IMG/VR virus record: IMGVR_UViG_3300033143_001222
Location: 1 to 47,628 of that record
Strand: one strand, 5' to 3'
Source of the DNA: a virus
DNA: 47,628 nucleotides
Of this stretch, positions 33,958-42,583 are shown in pieces. The stretch's first letter is position 1; every line of letters begins with the position of its first letter. Below the pieces are notes generated by a model that saw nothing but the letters and a program-made list of their open reading frames with translations, did no database searches and was not told where the DNA came from. The position numbers and the translations under genes are program-made.

Positions 33958-34761
33958 TTATGTAGTGAACGGAGATGCTTCTGAGCCAGTAGAAATCAGG
34001 AAGCCTTCGACCATCCAAAGGTCAGGAGCAACGTCCGTGACCTTATAGAATGATCCTTTAACACCGCCAGTTGTTGATCCGCTCATTGAGAGGCCAACGT
34101 CCGCAGCAGAGTTAGCGAGCATAACCACACCAGCAATGTCCGTAGCAATCGCAACACCACCAGCAAACTTACCAGCGCCTTCAGAAACGATACTGTGAGC
34201 GCCTGTAGCAGTTGTCTCGACAAACACTGTGTAAGTGTTGCCATTACCAACCGCCTCTGGAAGCGTAAGAGCTACACCAGCCGCACGATTTAGCATGAGA
34301 ACACGCCCAGCGTGCAACAGAGCAGTCAGCGTCAGAGTAGCGTCAGTAACATCAACGATGCTATCAGACGTTTTGACCGCACCACCAGCCTGGCTAAGAA
34401 TACCATTGACCTTGATACCAGACTGTAGAACCTGAAGAGGGGCCGGAGCAATACCAATCCCATCAAACTCATGTAGAATCTTATCAGATTCATCAGCAAG
34501 CGTGGCAACAGCCGTTCCGCTAGTGTCAACAATCACGACCAGACGAAGCACTTCACCAAAATCTTGAGTGGTGTAGTAATCTGATTCAGTGGCGTTGGCT
34601 GTATCATACGTGCGTATAGCCGCTGACCAGACACCTTCACCAATTTTCTTTTGCAGCTCAATAGTCATATCGTATGTACCAGATATAGAAACAAGAATGT
34701 CCTCGCCTCTTGCCGGTACACTTAGTTCAACGCTGTCTCCAACGCCTGTAAATGAAGCCAT
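33958..34761 (-). CDS. Putative structural protein (head decoration or fibre type)
   Basis: A 267-aa beta-rich protein with strong ribosome site TAAGGAGAAG. Residues 1-95 form a first sandwich-like domain (VELSVPARGEDILVSISG, FGEVLRLVVIVDTSGTAVA). Residues 115-225 have the phage beta-prism/beta-barrel pattern (TDATLTLTALLHAGRVLMLNR, VALTLPEAVGNGNTYTVFV). It lies between head genes and tail adaptor, so it probably decorates the head; no close family is recognised. Confidence 0.65.
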   Translation of the reverse strand: MASFTGVGDSVELSVPARGEDILVSISGTYDMTIELQKKIGEGVWSAAIRTYDTANATESDYYTTQDFGEVLRLVVIVDTSGTAVATLADESDKILHEFDGIGIAPAPLQVLQSGIKVNGILSQAGGAVKTSDSIVDVTDATLTLTALLHAGRVLMLNRAAGVALTLPEAVGNGNTYTVFVETTATGAHSIVSEGAGKFAGGVAIATDIAGVVMLANSAADVGLSMSGSTTGGVKGSFYKVTDVAPDLWMVEGFLISTGSEASPFTT

Positions 34762-34778
34762 GATAACTTCTCCTTATG

Positions 34779-35192
34779 TTACGCTTCTGCTTTGTCTGCA
34801 AGAAGCAGTTCATCAACCAACGCACCAGCATCAGCTTTATTTAGATCGACGCCACCTTCGACGACTTTCCCATCAGCTCCCAAAACCTCGTATTTACCGA
34901 AGCCTTTATGGAAGGCATGAATGCCTTTTTCATCTGTCTTGTCTTTGTCTTTGGCAGGGGCCTTAGTTTTCGCTTTACCTTTTGCCTGGATCTTGGCTTT
35001 AGCTTCTTGCTGGGCTTTTATAATCTCAGCATCTTCTTCAGCTTTAGCCTTTGCCTCTGCCTGAGCTTTGCCGGCTTCATCTGCGGTCATCATCCACATG
35101 GCTGGTTTCTTGCCATCAAACTCAAACTTCTCACCTGGATGTCTCCAGCGGCCTTGTGGGTGTTCACCTAACTGTTTTGCTATAACTAACAT
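34779..35192 (-). CDS. Hypothetical protein with long charged helix
   Basis: A 137-aa protein with ribosome site AAAGGAATAA. The N-terminal 35 residues (MLVIAKQLGEHPQGRWRHPGEKF) resemble the small phage domain found next to capsid genes. Residues 40-90 are a lysine/alanine/glutamate-rich helix. The end (GFGKYEVLGADGKVVEGGVDLNK) looks like a short beta hairpin domain. Function unknown; possibly a head protein. Confidence 0.6.
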   Translation of the reverse strand: MLVIAKQLGEHPQGRWRHPGEKFEFDGKKPAMWMMTADEAGKAQAEAKAKAEEDAEIIKAQQEAKAKIQAKGKAKTKAPAKDKDKTDEKGIHAFHKGFGKYEVLGADGKVVEGGVDLNKADAGALVDELLLADKAEA

Positions 35193-35226
35193 TTCTTTAT
35201 TCCTTTTTCCTGTGCGATTTTAAGAG

Positions 35227-35253
35227 GTGGGATGCCCATCACGGACACCCCAC
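35227..35253 (-). promoter_or_regulatory. mRNA hairpin after the cement gene
   Basis: GTGGG-A-TG (35227-35234) faces CA-C-CCCAC (35246-35253) across an 11-base loop. The A/C mismatch on the + strand becomes U-G in - strand RNA, so the full 8-bp stem exists only in the late transcript. It lies between the stop of the cement gene and the next ribosome site. Confidence 0.5.
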
Positions 35254-35265
35254 TCAATTTAGATT

Positions 35266-35700
35266 TTAGCGATTACCGAAAGCGCTTTCCAACTGAACAA
35301 TACCAGCAGTGACCTTGCCAACAGTAGGATTAGAGCCGTTCACTGTATAATTAATACGAGTGTATTGCTCCAATGTGTTGAACGGGATCGTCCGTATTGC
35401 TGTTTTCTTACCGGCCACGAGATCGGCCAATAAGATGTTTTCAGTGTAGATTACTTTCGTAGATGAAAACGCTGCGTTATCATCAGTCTCGAAAGTTATA
35501 TCCAGGCTTGTCAAAGCATCAAAGTCTTCTGTGACTTGAATGCCGAGGCAAATCATGGAAACACCTTTGTCGTCCACGATAGGCGTGGTCGCATGAACCC
35601 AGGTACCAGGAGTACCAAAGTCAATTACATTCGTAGAAGCTGCCGTAGCCGTGATAGCTTGCTGATCCGAATATATTTCTTGTGCAGATAAAATAGCCAT
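35266..35700 (-). CDS. Capsid cement protein, Bbp16-like
   Basis: A 144-aa protein. The start (AQEIYSDQQAITATAASTNVIDFG) and the region LTSLDITFETDDNAAFSSTKVIYT match the Bbp16 family, the jelly-roll cement protein of Bordetella phage BPP-1 that clamps capsomers. It lies directly after the major capsid gene, as in that phage, with ribosome site AAAAAGGATA. It is expected on the outer capsid surface in high copy. Confidence 0.8.
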   Translation of the reverse strand: MAILSAQEIYSDQQAITATAASTNVIDFGTPGTWVHATTPIVDDKGVSMICLGIQVTEDFDALTSLDITFETDDNAAFSSTKVIYTENILLADLVAGKKTAIRTIPFNTLEQYTRINYTVNGSNPTVGKVTAGIVQLESAFGNR

Positions 35701-35736
35701 TATCCTTTTTCCTTCTTTTTTAGTTTAAACCAAACC

Positions 35737-35752
35737 CGTATTAAGTAATACG
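35737..35752 (-). promoter_or_regulatory. Small hairpin over the major capsid stop codon
   Basis: CGTATT-AAGT-AATACG, a perfect 6-bp stem with 4-base loop, overlaps the stop codon of the major capsid gene. It could slow exonucleases or ribosome read-through; too weak in GC for a sure terminator. Confidence 0.35.
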
Positions 35753-36808
35753 AGCTTCAGAATTAACAATTTGATCCACCTGACGAAGCGGCAAGCCACG
35801 ATACGTCAGAACTTCTTTGCCTTCTACCTCACGAGGAGTTAGACGAACAAAGTTGTCAGTAGATCCACTATTCACGCTGGATGCGTCAAGAGCTTCAAGA
35901 CAATCTTTGTTCATATAGACAGTAGTTCTGCCCATACCAAAGTTTCCGTCCATGCCAGAACCAACACCGTTTGCACCATTATCAAGCGAGCGCATACCGT
36001 GACATTGGTAATAAGCTTTCCGCATGTAATGGAACAGGCTGTTGCTGCTTCCATCAATGTTGTTTGGCGTAGCGATCATTGCTGAAACATCGATGTTTGC
36101 TATGCGAACAACTTTTCTCCAGTCACGAACCGCAACACCTAAGTGCCAGCGGAAAGTTTCCTCAAGAGCGTAGTAAGCGTTTCCGTCAGAATCAAGAACG
36201 CGTTGTTTGCCGTGATCTTCACGAGCAATACCAGCGCTTGAGCCTTTAGGATAAAGCAGTTGAACAGAATCGGTACCCCAAGTAATGAACCACACAGATG
36301 TGTTGTCCGAACCTGTACCACCGGCATCAATGATCTGAGATCCAGTTTCCGCACTGAGATCAGAAAAACGTGGTGCGAAACCAGTAATCTTCTCAGGGTT
36401 GGTGTCTGCATTCTCATAGAAAATTGCGCGGCAAGCCTCTTGAGACATTGCTTCCAGGAAGCTTTGAGCTTCTTGCAAACGGAATGCTTCAAGGTTTGGC
36501 TCAACTTCAGCCAGGCGGGCATCGACAGTAGAACGACCCTCGACAAAACCAGTTGTATCAGTTACCTGAGTACGCTGGGCTTTGCTGTTAGGAATACCCT
36601 GGTAAAGCTTACCCCACACTACAGCCGGCAAACCGGACATAACAGTGTGTTTATGGGATTTACCTTCATTACACTCGCGTGCAATAGCGTCTTCCATGAT
36701 CGTGTTGGTTTGGCGCAGCATGTTGATAATATCTGCAACCTCTCCATTCTTGGTCGAGCCTTTATAAATATCAGCCAAGCCAAGAAACGTGTTACCAATA
36801 GTAGCCAT
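35741..36808 (-). CDS. Major capsid protein
   Basis: A 355-aa protein behind the strong ribosome site AAAGGAGATAG. It starts MATIGNTFLGLADIYK and contains a conserved head-protein pattern: DIINMLRQTNTIMEDAIARE, RQVDQIVNSEARI at the end, and the middle FRWHLGVAVRDWRKVVRIANID. Length and gene order (scaffold before, Bbp16 cement after) fit the HK97-fold capsid protein of the BPP-1 type (Bbp17). No protease gene is obvious nearby. Confidence 0.85.
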   Translation of the reverse strand: MATIGNTFLGLADIYKGSTKNGEVADIINMLRQTNTIMEDAIARECNEGKSHKHTVMSGLPAVVWGKLYQGIPNSKAQRTQVTDTTGFVEGRSTVDARLAEVEPNLEAFRLQEAQSFLEAMSQEACRAIFYENADTNPEKITGFAPRFSDLSAETGSQIIDAGGTGSDNTSVWFITWGTDSVQLLYPKGSSAGIAREDHGKQRVLDSDGNAYYALEETFRWHLGVAVRDWRKVVRIANIDVSAMIATPNNIDGSSNSLFHYMRKAYYQCHGMRSLDNGANGVGSGMDGNFGMGRTTVYMNKDCLEALDASSVNSGSTDNFVRLTPREVEGKEVLTYRGLPLRQVDQIVNSEARIT

Positions 36809-36831
36809 TTGACTATCTCCTTTGTATTGGT

Positions 36832-37548
36832 TTATTTACCGCCAGAACCATACCAGCGATTTTCTATAGGAGTCTGAGTGTCGCCACCGCCTTTATTACC
36901 GGCAGAGTTATCCTCAGACAAGGTCTTTCCGACACGTACCATCATGCGTAAATACTCAGGATGATCTGCCCAACCGAATTGCTCTCCAAACTCTTGGAGT
37001 TCCTTAGAGCCAAAGTGAGCCAAAGCTTTTTGGGCATGAGCCATGTTCTCGTCAAACGCAGCCCCACCGATTTCTTTGTCAGACTTTGCTTCAGTCTTCC
37101 AGGCATTCCGGGTATCATCCCATGATTGGTATTGAGCATCCATCGCGTCTTGTTGCTTTTTAGCGTACAAACTAACCAAGGCCTGATCGCGGTCTTTACC
37201 AGATAGCTCTTTATTGTTAGCTATCTCCAAAAACTCTCCCATCATACCCTCGTCAACCTCTACACCTTCCGGCATCTCGAAGTCGTCAGCGGTTAGAAGC
37301 TCATTGGCTTTGTCGTCATCACCACTATCATCGTCGTCTTTGCTTTTTTCAGCATCGTCGTCCGAATCTTCCTTGGCTTTGTCGTCGTCGGCCTTCTTAT
37401 CTGCGTCACTACCTTCGCCTGTGTCTTTGGCTCCAGCATCACCTGACGCGGATTCTTTTGTGGCGTTTGTCGCATCATCAACACCGGCATCAACATCACC
37501 AGTATCTTCAGATCCACTATCGCCTGCATCTCCTGTATCTTCACTCAT
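36832..37548 (-). CDS. Probable capsid scaffolding protein
   Basis: A 238-aa, extremely acidic protein. Residues 1-85 are almost only D, E, S, G, A, K (for instance DDDKAKEDSDDDAEKSKDDD). The rest is helical (LEIANNKELSGKDRDQALVSL), ending in a glycine-rich tail with ENRWYGSG. The tail motif W-Y just before a glycine run and the place before the major capsid gene are typical of scaffolds in this phage group. Confidence 0.75.
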   Translation of the reverse strand: MSEDTGDAGDSGSEDTGDVDAGVDDATNATKESASGDAGAKDTGEGSDADKKADDDKAKEDSDDDAEKSKDDDDSGDDDKANELLTADDFEMPEGVEVDEGMMGEFLEIANNKELSGKDRDQALVSLYAKKQQDAMDAQYQSWDDTRNAWKTEAKSDKEIGGAAFDENMAHAQKALAHFGSKELQEFGEQFGWADHPEYLRMMVRVGKTLSEDNSAGNKGGGDTQTPIENRWYGSGGK

Positions 37549-37549
37549 C

Positions 37550-37810
37550 TTATTTCTCCATTTCCTGTGCGCGTATTTGAAGCATTTTTAAAAATGATGC
37601 GGGAGCTGCTTCCATCACCCACTCATGTAAATCTACACCAATTTCTCTCTTGCCTTCGTTCCGGTTCATAAGAGCCGGATCAAGTGCCAGGTTGCGAGAC
37701 ATCAGCCCACATTTATCCATTATCTCCCAGATAACACGACGGCCCTGGTCACTGGCAAGCATATCACGCATATCAGCCAGGCGTTGTTCCTGGAACTGTT
37801 TAGCTGTCAT
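37550..37810 (-). CDS. Bbp19-like small phage protein
   Basis: An 86-aa protein with MLASDQGRRVIWEIMDKCGL and the later NEGKREIGVDLHEWV, which match the short Bbp19-type proteins coded between portal and scaffold genes (pattern: D-x-x-GRR-x-x-W, N-E-G-x-R). I chose ATG 37810; upstream GTGs at 37846 and 37834 that overlap the portal gene are possible. Its role in the head is unknown. Confidence 0.7.
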   Translation of the reverse strand: MTAKQFQEQRLADMRDMLASDQGRRVIWEIMDKCGLMSRNLALDPALMNRNEGKREIGVDLHEWVMEAAPASFLKMLQIRAQEMEK

Positions 37811-37823
37811 CTTTGCAATGTTA

Positions 37824-39530
37824 TCAGCCACCACCAATTCCCCCACCGCTTACGATATCAGACAACACGCTGTTGCCGGTCGTTTTGGTTTCACTCATGG
37901 TCTTGGCTGCATCAGCCATCGCAGTACCTTGTTCAGCACGTTGGGCCTGTGCCATAGCATCAGCCCTTGCCTCTCTTTGGCCGGCGACCTCATCATCGGT
38001 ATAAACCGCAGCGTTTGGCACGCCTAGATCCTTGGCCATGATATCTGTAATCTCATCAGAGTTAATCTTATCGGTAGCGTCCTCGTTACCAGGGATAGCA
38101 GCCATCTGACCAACGAACCCAACCCAACGCTCGATAGCGCTTGTTGCTACCATCTTCTGTGCCTGGGCCAGAATAGATATGTATTCAACCCTAAGCTCGG
38201 CATTCTCCAACTCTGGAGGTGGCGGAGGGATCATCATCTTGTCAGTCAGACCCTTCCAGCCAGGCTCGCTCGCACGAACCAACATCATAAATGTGCGGTT
38301 GATGATTGGATCAAGCAGCTCATCATTCAAATTTTCCAGCACCGGGCCAAGCTGCAATAGCTTTTCTTCATGCTTCTCGGCAATCTCAGTTGCGGTAGCA
38401 CGCTGGTTCCGGGTGTCATTCTGAATCATCAGGAACATATCAACGTAAAACGCACGATTAATACGATCCTCAGTCCTGCGGATATCTTCAGCCAGCTCAT
38501 TCACGCGTGGATCGATCTGGTAGATTGCCCGGAAGACATTGTTCGGATCATCCGTGAAGTTGTTAGCGCCCGGAAGTAATGACAATTGTGTGTTTTTCAA
38601 TGCCGATGGTGCAGTTGTAGGTGGTGAAACCATCTTGGCAACAGCTTTGCCTTTTTCTTTTTCCTGCACTTGCAACGCAAAAGAATCGCCTAAAGCATCC
38701 ATGCCTGGAGAAATACCGTATGTATCGCCAGGCTTTGTATCCCAGCGTGGCGCGTGGACAGGAAACTCATGGTATCCCTTGACAGATAAATATTGATTAT
38801 GGCCAGCTCTGTTGCCTGTTTCATAATAAACAGACCGGAAAGCAAAGCCTTCAAGCTTATCCAGACCTTCAACCGGCTTGTCATTTGGCTCAATGATATG
38901 ACGGATCTCAAAGCGAGAGCTTAGATTCCCGCTCTCATATAGCTGTTTAATATTATCAGATACGTTTTTAATACCAAACTTGGTTACAATTTGGTGGACT
39001 GTCTGTTGATATTCACGGCCAAACGTATCAACCTCGTTCTTACCATTGATATCAATCATATACTCGCCAACAGTAAATACCGTAAAGCGAGTGACATTCT
39101 CGAAATCTTCTTCTTGCAGCATAGCCGCTGTGCCAATTGTACCGCATTCCTCATAGACCGAAGGAAGCACGCGATATAAACCGGATGATGCGAAGACACG
39201 ATACATCACATCTTGCACATCATCCAGCCATCCCCGCACAGGGCCGAAATCTGCCATATCAGGATCGGGTGGCCCTAACTTGAACCAAGGACGCGCAGGA
39301 CTGGTCGCGCCAGTCATCATGCCCGCACGTAATACACGCTTCGCAAACAACGGCGTGTTGTTAGGAAGCTGATTACGCTTATTGCCTTTGTTATTGTCAG
39401 AGGTATCGAACTTGCCCCGGCGAGGTTGGAAGTTTTTATTCAAGTCTTTCCAATGCGTAGTCCAGCTTGAGCGCTCGGATCGCATTTGTTCCATACGGTA
39501 GTCGAAATAATCTCGTGCTGTTTTAGCCAT
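37824..39530 (-). CDS. Portal (head-tail connector) protein
   Basis: A 568-aa protein of the podovirus head-to-tail connector family. The N-terminus (WTTHWKDLNKNFQPRRGKF), LFAKRVLRAGMMTGATSPARPWFKL, the GTAAMLQEED region, and the RNQRATATEIAEKHEEKL helix are hallmark segments. The last 60 residues are alanine/glutamine-rich and end in a glycine run. It forms the twelve-fold ring at which DNA is pumped in and the tail adaptor docks. Confidence 0.88.
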   Translation of the reverse strand: MAKTARDYFDYRMEQMRSERSSWTTHWKDLNKNFQPRRGKFDTSDNNKGNKRNQLPNNTPLFAKRVLRAGMMTGATSPARPWFKLGPPDPDMADFGPVRGWLDDVQDVMYRVFASSGLYRVLPSVYEECGTIGTAAMLQEEDFENVTRFTVFTVGEYMIDINGKNEVDTFGREYQQTVHQIVTKFGIKNVSDNIKQLYESGNLSSRFEIRHIIEPNDKPVEGLDKLEGFAFRSVYYETGNRAGHNQYLSVKGYHEFPVHAPRWDTKPGDTYGISPGMDALGDSFALQVQEKEKGKAVAKMVSPPTTAPSALKNTQLSLLPGANNFTDDPNNVFRAIYQIDPRVNELAEDIRRTEDRINRAFYVDMFLMIQNDTRNQRATATEIAEKHEEKLLQLGPVLENLNDELLDPIINRTFMMLVRASEPGWKGLTDKMMIPPPPPELENAELRVEYISILAQAQKMVATSAIERWVGFVGQMAAIPGNEDATDKINSDEITDIMAKDLGVPNAAVYTDDEVAGQREARADAMAQAQRAEQGTAMADAAKTMSETKTTGNSVLSDIVSGGGIGGG

Positions 39531-39742
39531 TAGCTACCTAGTAATGTTTTGTTTGCTGTGTTGGCAGGGGACATTAGACCGCGTGGCCCGGTGAGTTGGG
39601 TTGAAGCATCTCCAGCCATGCTGCGGCTTTTCTTCTTTGATTCATCTCTAGCCCTACGAACAGCTTCACCGGCCTTTTTAGCTGGTGCAGGAGGTGGAGC
39701 AGGAGGCGGAGGGGCAGACGGAGCTTTGGATGACATACACAT
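39530..39742 (-). CDS. Small proline-rich protein upstream of the portal
   Basis: A 70-aa protein: a proline/alanine stretch (APSAPPPPAPPPAPAKKAG), a charged helix (VRRARDESKKKSR), and the ending LTGPRGLMSPANTANKTLLG. The LTGPxGL ... KTLLG end is common in short proteins coded before connector-type portals. Its function is unknown; head assembly is likely. Confidence 0.75.
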   Translation of the reverse strand: MCMSSKAPSAPPPPAPPPAPAKKAGEAVRRARDESKKKSRSMAGDASTQLTGPRGLMSPANTANKTLLGS

Positions 39743-39987
39743 TAATTGAGGCCTTTCGCAAAAGGATTGAGGAAGTGAAGAGCGAGCTTAATGCGAACTA
39801 GAACGCTATAGCTCTTTGGATTGAACAAACATTTAATACGCCAGGCGTGCTGCATCATTACGAAATCAACCTGTTCATGGGTCATGCTGTGCTTCTTTGC
39901 TAACCGACCAAACTCATTAAAATCATCTTCAGAAAACTGCAGATCTATTTGTCTACAGTAGTTTTTGCTGGCTTCTGGGTCGTACAT
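39742..39987 (-). CDS. Hypothetical protein
   Basis: An 81-aa protein; I chose ATG 39987, five bases after CATAGGAAAC, over a longer frame. It is mostly helical with one amphipathic C-terminal segment (VLVRIKLALHFLNPF) and the central helix DDFNEFGRLAKKHSM. No family is recognised. It lies between the terminase and portal genes. Confidence 0.6.
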   Translation of the reverse strand: MYDPEASKNYCRQIDLQFSEDDFNEFGRLAKKHSMTHEQVDFVMMQHAWRIKCLFNPKSYSVLVRIKLALHFLNPFAKGLN

Positions 39988-40061
39988 ATTGTTTCCTATG
40001 TGTTGAATGACGTTCAACCTATTGAAATGATTACCCTTTATTTATAACTCAGCCTCGAAAC

Positions 40062-40250
40062 CTAGTCAATGCCGAGAGAATCTTTTGTGACAATGCTATG
40101 GGATTTTATCTCAGAACTACCCTTGAGCTTATAATTTATTTCCAGATAGATAATGCGGTGCGTGAAGGCCACATCAAACATTCCCCTAATCAGCTCAATC
40201 ACAGCCGACTCGCTTTTGAATTTAGGTGGTGGTAGTTCTTTAATCGTCAT
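40062..40250 (-). CDS. Small hypothetical protein overlapping the terminase end
   Basis: A 62-aa protein starting MTIKELPPPKFKSESAVIEL, with GGGAG five bases before ATG 40250. It overlaps the end of the large terminase gene by 11 bases. The second half is a beta hairpin (RIIYLEINYKLKGSSEIKSHS). Function unknown. Confidence 0.6.
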   Translation of the reverse strand: MTIKELPPPKFKSESAVIELIRGMFDVAFTHRIIYLEINYKLKGSSEIKSHSIVTKDSLGID

Positions 40251-41730
40251 CATCACTCCCTGCGTATGGATCCCAATCCACAATAGCCGGCGCATTACCA
40301 AAGCCATCGTTCTGTCGGATCTTCTTCACGGACCCCATCGGGATAGCATACCGCTTCATCATGTGAGCATAACGCACGGCTGATATGATATCATCTTTCT
40401 CTTTGACAACCCGGCCATGATCGTCACGGTGATACAGCAATTTCTCCTCGAAGAACTCACGGCACGTTGAGAACACCTTGAATTTGCCATCACGCATATC
40501 CTGGAGCATCTGCCATAGACCAGCTTCAACAGATAATCCACCCTCAACATGGGTAGCGTGTGTCTCGACCATATCAAAGCCAGCGGTCTTGTAATCATTC
40601 TTGAGCTGTTCACCGCCACCTTTCTCGTGTTGCAAGCCATCATGCGGCCATGCACTCGGCACATCCTTGGCCCAGGTCTTAACAGCGGTCCACGCCTGGC
40701 CGGCATCTCGTTCTGATTTACGCCATACATGAACCACGTATGTGATTCCCTCATCCATATCGAGCCACAATTGGATATGAGCCTGTGGGTGATCCCAACC
40801 GAAATCCATACCATCAAGCACAAACCAATGATCCGGACACTCAAACGGCTCGACCTTGATATCTTCATCAGCGACCGGGAAGATGACACCAGATCCCAAT
40901 ATTGGAATACCTTTGGATCTCATGTCACGCTGATACTCAGGTATGGCGCCAAGTAATTGCTCTTTGGTATCCTCATCCAAGTGAGGTGCATCATCCCAGG
41001 TAACATTCTGAATGTACTGACCAGGCTTGATATCATCCAGGAAGTGAGATACCAGCGGTGTTCTGCCATTCTCAGGCGTGAATGTCATCACGACATAGCC
41101 ACCCTTGCCGCCATTGCCTGTTGCGGTACGTGTTACGCACTGAGGATAGATAGCCTGGTCGCGTGGCTCTTCATCAATCCAGATGAAATCAATCGACTGA
41201 CCCATCAAAACATGCTGGCCTTGCTCGTATGCCTTGAAGCTGATTGATGAATATGAGTTGGATGGCTCGTGATATACCTTAAATTCTTTGACTAGGCCAC
41301 GCGTGGAAGGTGCCCGGATGATAGAATCCATATCAATGGACTTGAGAGGGATAGCACCTTTGCCAAAATTCTCGCCATCGAGGATATCACCCAGCAGCTC
41401 TTTCTGGATCACGTCACGGATCTGCTCGAACGATACACCAAGCGCCCACATCCGTGGAGCGTGCTTGAACCTGATACCATCCCACCAGTCTGGGTATCTG
41501 CCGGTAGCATGATAAGCAAACTCGCGTGATTCACTGAACGTCTTGCCAACCCTGTTGGCAGCCATGAGCAGGCGTTGTTTGTTCTTCTTGCCGGCAGCGT
41601 AGAATGTTTCTTGCCATTTATATGGTGTGAAGTCAGCCAGGGCATTGGTAGCTATAACGTGCTTGAGCTTTTGCCTCACGCGTATCTCTCTGATTATCTC
41701 TTCATCGGTTTGTGGGGATTGTGCGGCCAA
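40240..41730 (-). CDS. terL: Terminase large subunit
   Basis: A 496-aa packaging motor. Walker A is MAANRVGKT (57-65) and Walker B FIWIDEEP (182-189), followed by the coupling strand YVVMTFTPENG. The nuclease half begins VLDGMDFGWDHP and ends with EKDDIISAVRYAHMM, with the acidic residues expected for RNase H-fold cleavage. The start codon is TTG at 41730, eight bases after GAGGA; no nearby ATG fits the conserved start. A serine/aspartate tail (GSDDDD) ends the protein. Confidence 0.9.
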   Translation of the reverse strand: MAAQSPQTDEEIIREIRVRQKLKHVIATNALADFTPYKWQETFYAAGKKNKQRLLMAANRVGKTFSESREFAYHATGRYPDWWDGIRFKHAPRMWALGVSFEQIRDVIQKELLGDILDGENFGKGAIPLKSIDMDSIIRAPSTRGLVKEFKVYHEPSNSYSSISFKAYEQGQHVLMGQSIDFIWIDEEPRDQAIYPQCVTRTATGNGGKGGYVVMTFTPENGRTPLVSHFLDDIKPGQYIQNVTWDDAPHLDEDTKEQLLGAIPEYQRDMRSKGIPILGSGVIFPVADEDIKVEPFECPDHWFVLDGMDFGWDHPQAHIQLWLDMDEGITYVVHVWRKSERDAGQAWTAVKTWAKDVPSAWPHDGLQHEKGGGEQLKNDYKTAGFDMVETHATHVEGGLSVEAGLWQMLQDMRDGKFKVFSTCREFFEEKLLYHRDDHGRVVKEKDDIISAVRYAHMMKRYAIPMGSVKKIRQNDGFGNAPAIVDWDPYAGSDDDD

Positions 41731-41733
41731 TGG

Positions 41734-41880
41734 TTAATCCTCGTAATCCAATGGGGGCAAGCGCAGGATCTTCTCTCTTGTAAACTTGCCAGCTTCAAAT
41801 CCACGATCATAAGCTTTAGGGCCGTACAGAAGTTGACCAAAAAGAACGCCAATCAGAAATATCATTACCAGTTTAATCAT
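41734..41880 (-). CDS. Small membrane protein between the terminase genes
   Basis: A 48-aa frame. It reads MIKLVMIFLIGVLFGQLLYG at the start, a clear membrane segment, then GPKAYDRGFEAGKF and ends LPPLDYED. The first of three consecutive ATGs lies at 41886; I chose the third (41880), six bases from the GAGGG site. It overlaps the small terminase end and stops 3 bases before the TTG of the large terminase. The full use of the space and the good signals support a real gene of unknown role. Confidence 0.6.
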   Translation of the reverse strand: MIKLVMIFLIGVLFGQLLYGPKAYDRGFEAGKFTREKILRLPPLDYED

Positions 41881-42397
41881 CATCATCCCTCTTCAACGCA
41901 GCCAGTTCAGCCTCAAGCTCTTCCCTGGTCGCATTATCCAGGTCGAGTGATACTGATTTCTTTTCATTAAACGACTGGATAGCAACGTGCTTACCAATCA
42001 GCTCCAGGCCTTTGGCAGCTCCACCGGAATCAAACTTGAATAGCAGGTTGCCATCATCATCGGTGTCCTGCACCATATCCTTGCCGACACGCTTCATCAC
42101 AGGACTGACCTCACTCATGCACCGCTCGTGTAGCTTGACTGATTGCCGTAGAACGTACTCTGCATCTATCTTGACAACGGCCATACGAGCGGCTTTGCCC
42201 TCTTCCACCAATTTGAGGATGTGCGCATTGGTCATGAGTTTTGATCCCTGAGATTTAGCTGTCTTCGCGCTATAACCCGCTCTGATGGCCGCTTGCGTAC
42301 GGTTGCCATCAATCAGCATCTCGGCAGCAAATAATTTTTGCTGATCGTTTAGCTTTCTAATCTTGTATTGCTTGGTGGTTTTTTTCTTTTTGGTCAT
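41873..42397 (-). CDS. terS: Terminase small subunit (Terminase_2 type)
   Basis: A 174-aa protein. After a basic start (MTKKKKTTKQYK) comes the HTH region KLNDQQKLFAAEMLIDGNRTQAAIRAGYSAKTAKSQ (read in parts), the signature of phage small terminases: NRTQAAIRAGYS. A later oligomerisation helix region and an acidic end (LKRDDDD) follow. It recognises phage DNA for packaging. The predicted promoter start almost coincides with the ATG, so its mRNA may be leaderless. Confidence 0.85.
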   Translation of the reverse strand: MTKKKKTTKQYKIRKLNDQQKLFAAEMLIDGNRTQAAIRAGYSAKTAKSQGSKLMTNAHILKLVEEGKAARMAVVKIDAEYVLRQSVKLHERCMSEVSPVMKRVGKDMVQDTDDDGNLLFKFDSGGAAKGLELIGKHVAIQSFNEKKSVSLDLDNATREELEAELAALKRDDDD

Positions 42398-42404
42398 ACC
42401 ATCC

Positions 42405-42434
42405 ACTCTATCCCAATGTTGAAATCCAATCAAT
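42405..42434 (-). promoter_or_regulatory. Late promoter with operator palindrome O5
   Basis: Read on the - strand: TTGATT (42433-42428), 17-base spacer, TAGAGT (42410-42405). The predicted start is about 42398, next to the small terminase ATG at 42397. The palindrome ATTGA-N7-TCAAC (42434-42418) matches the GTTGA-N7-TCAAC operators with one change and overlaps the -35 in the same register. It would drive the whole virion operon. Confidence 0.6.
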
Positions 42435-42556
42435 AGCTGGGTGAGAAAGTATGCCGAATGAATTGTTTTCGCCTATAAACCATAGTAGAAGCCAAAAACA
42501 CTAATAAACTGATTTTACATTTTTAAATCCATTCCTTTATAACCCTTTGTGAGTGC

Positions 42557-42583
42557 CAGTTTCCGAATAAACTGAATTAATTT
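42557..42583. repeat. Iteron-like repeat copy with hairpin (left)
   Basis: CAGTTT (42557-42562) pairs with AAACTG (42569-42574) across CCGAAT. The repeat from CCGAATAAAC to 42583 recurs at 42750-42770 with 19 of 21 bases identical. Confidence 0.6.

Noticed and set aside
35737-35752. Strong intrinsic terminator after the major capsid gene
   Set aside because: The stem is only 6 bp with mostly A/T pairs and is followed by GGGTTTGG rather than a T-run; kept only as a weak hairpin.
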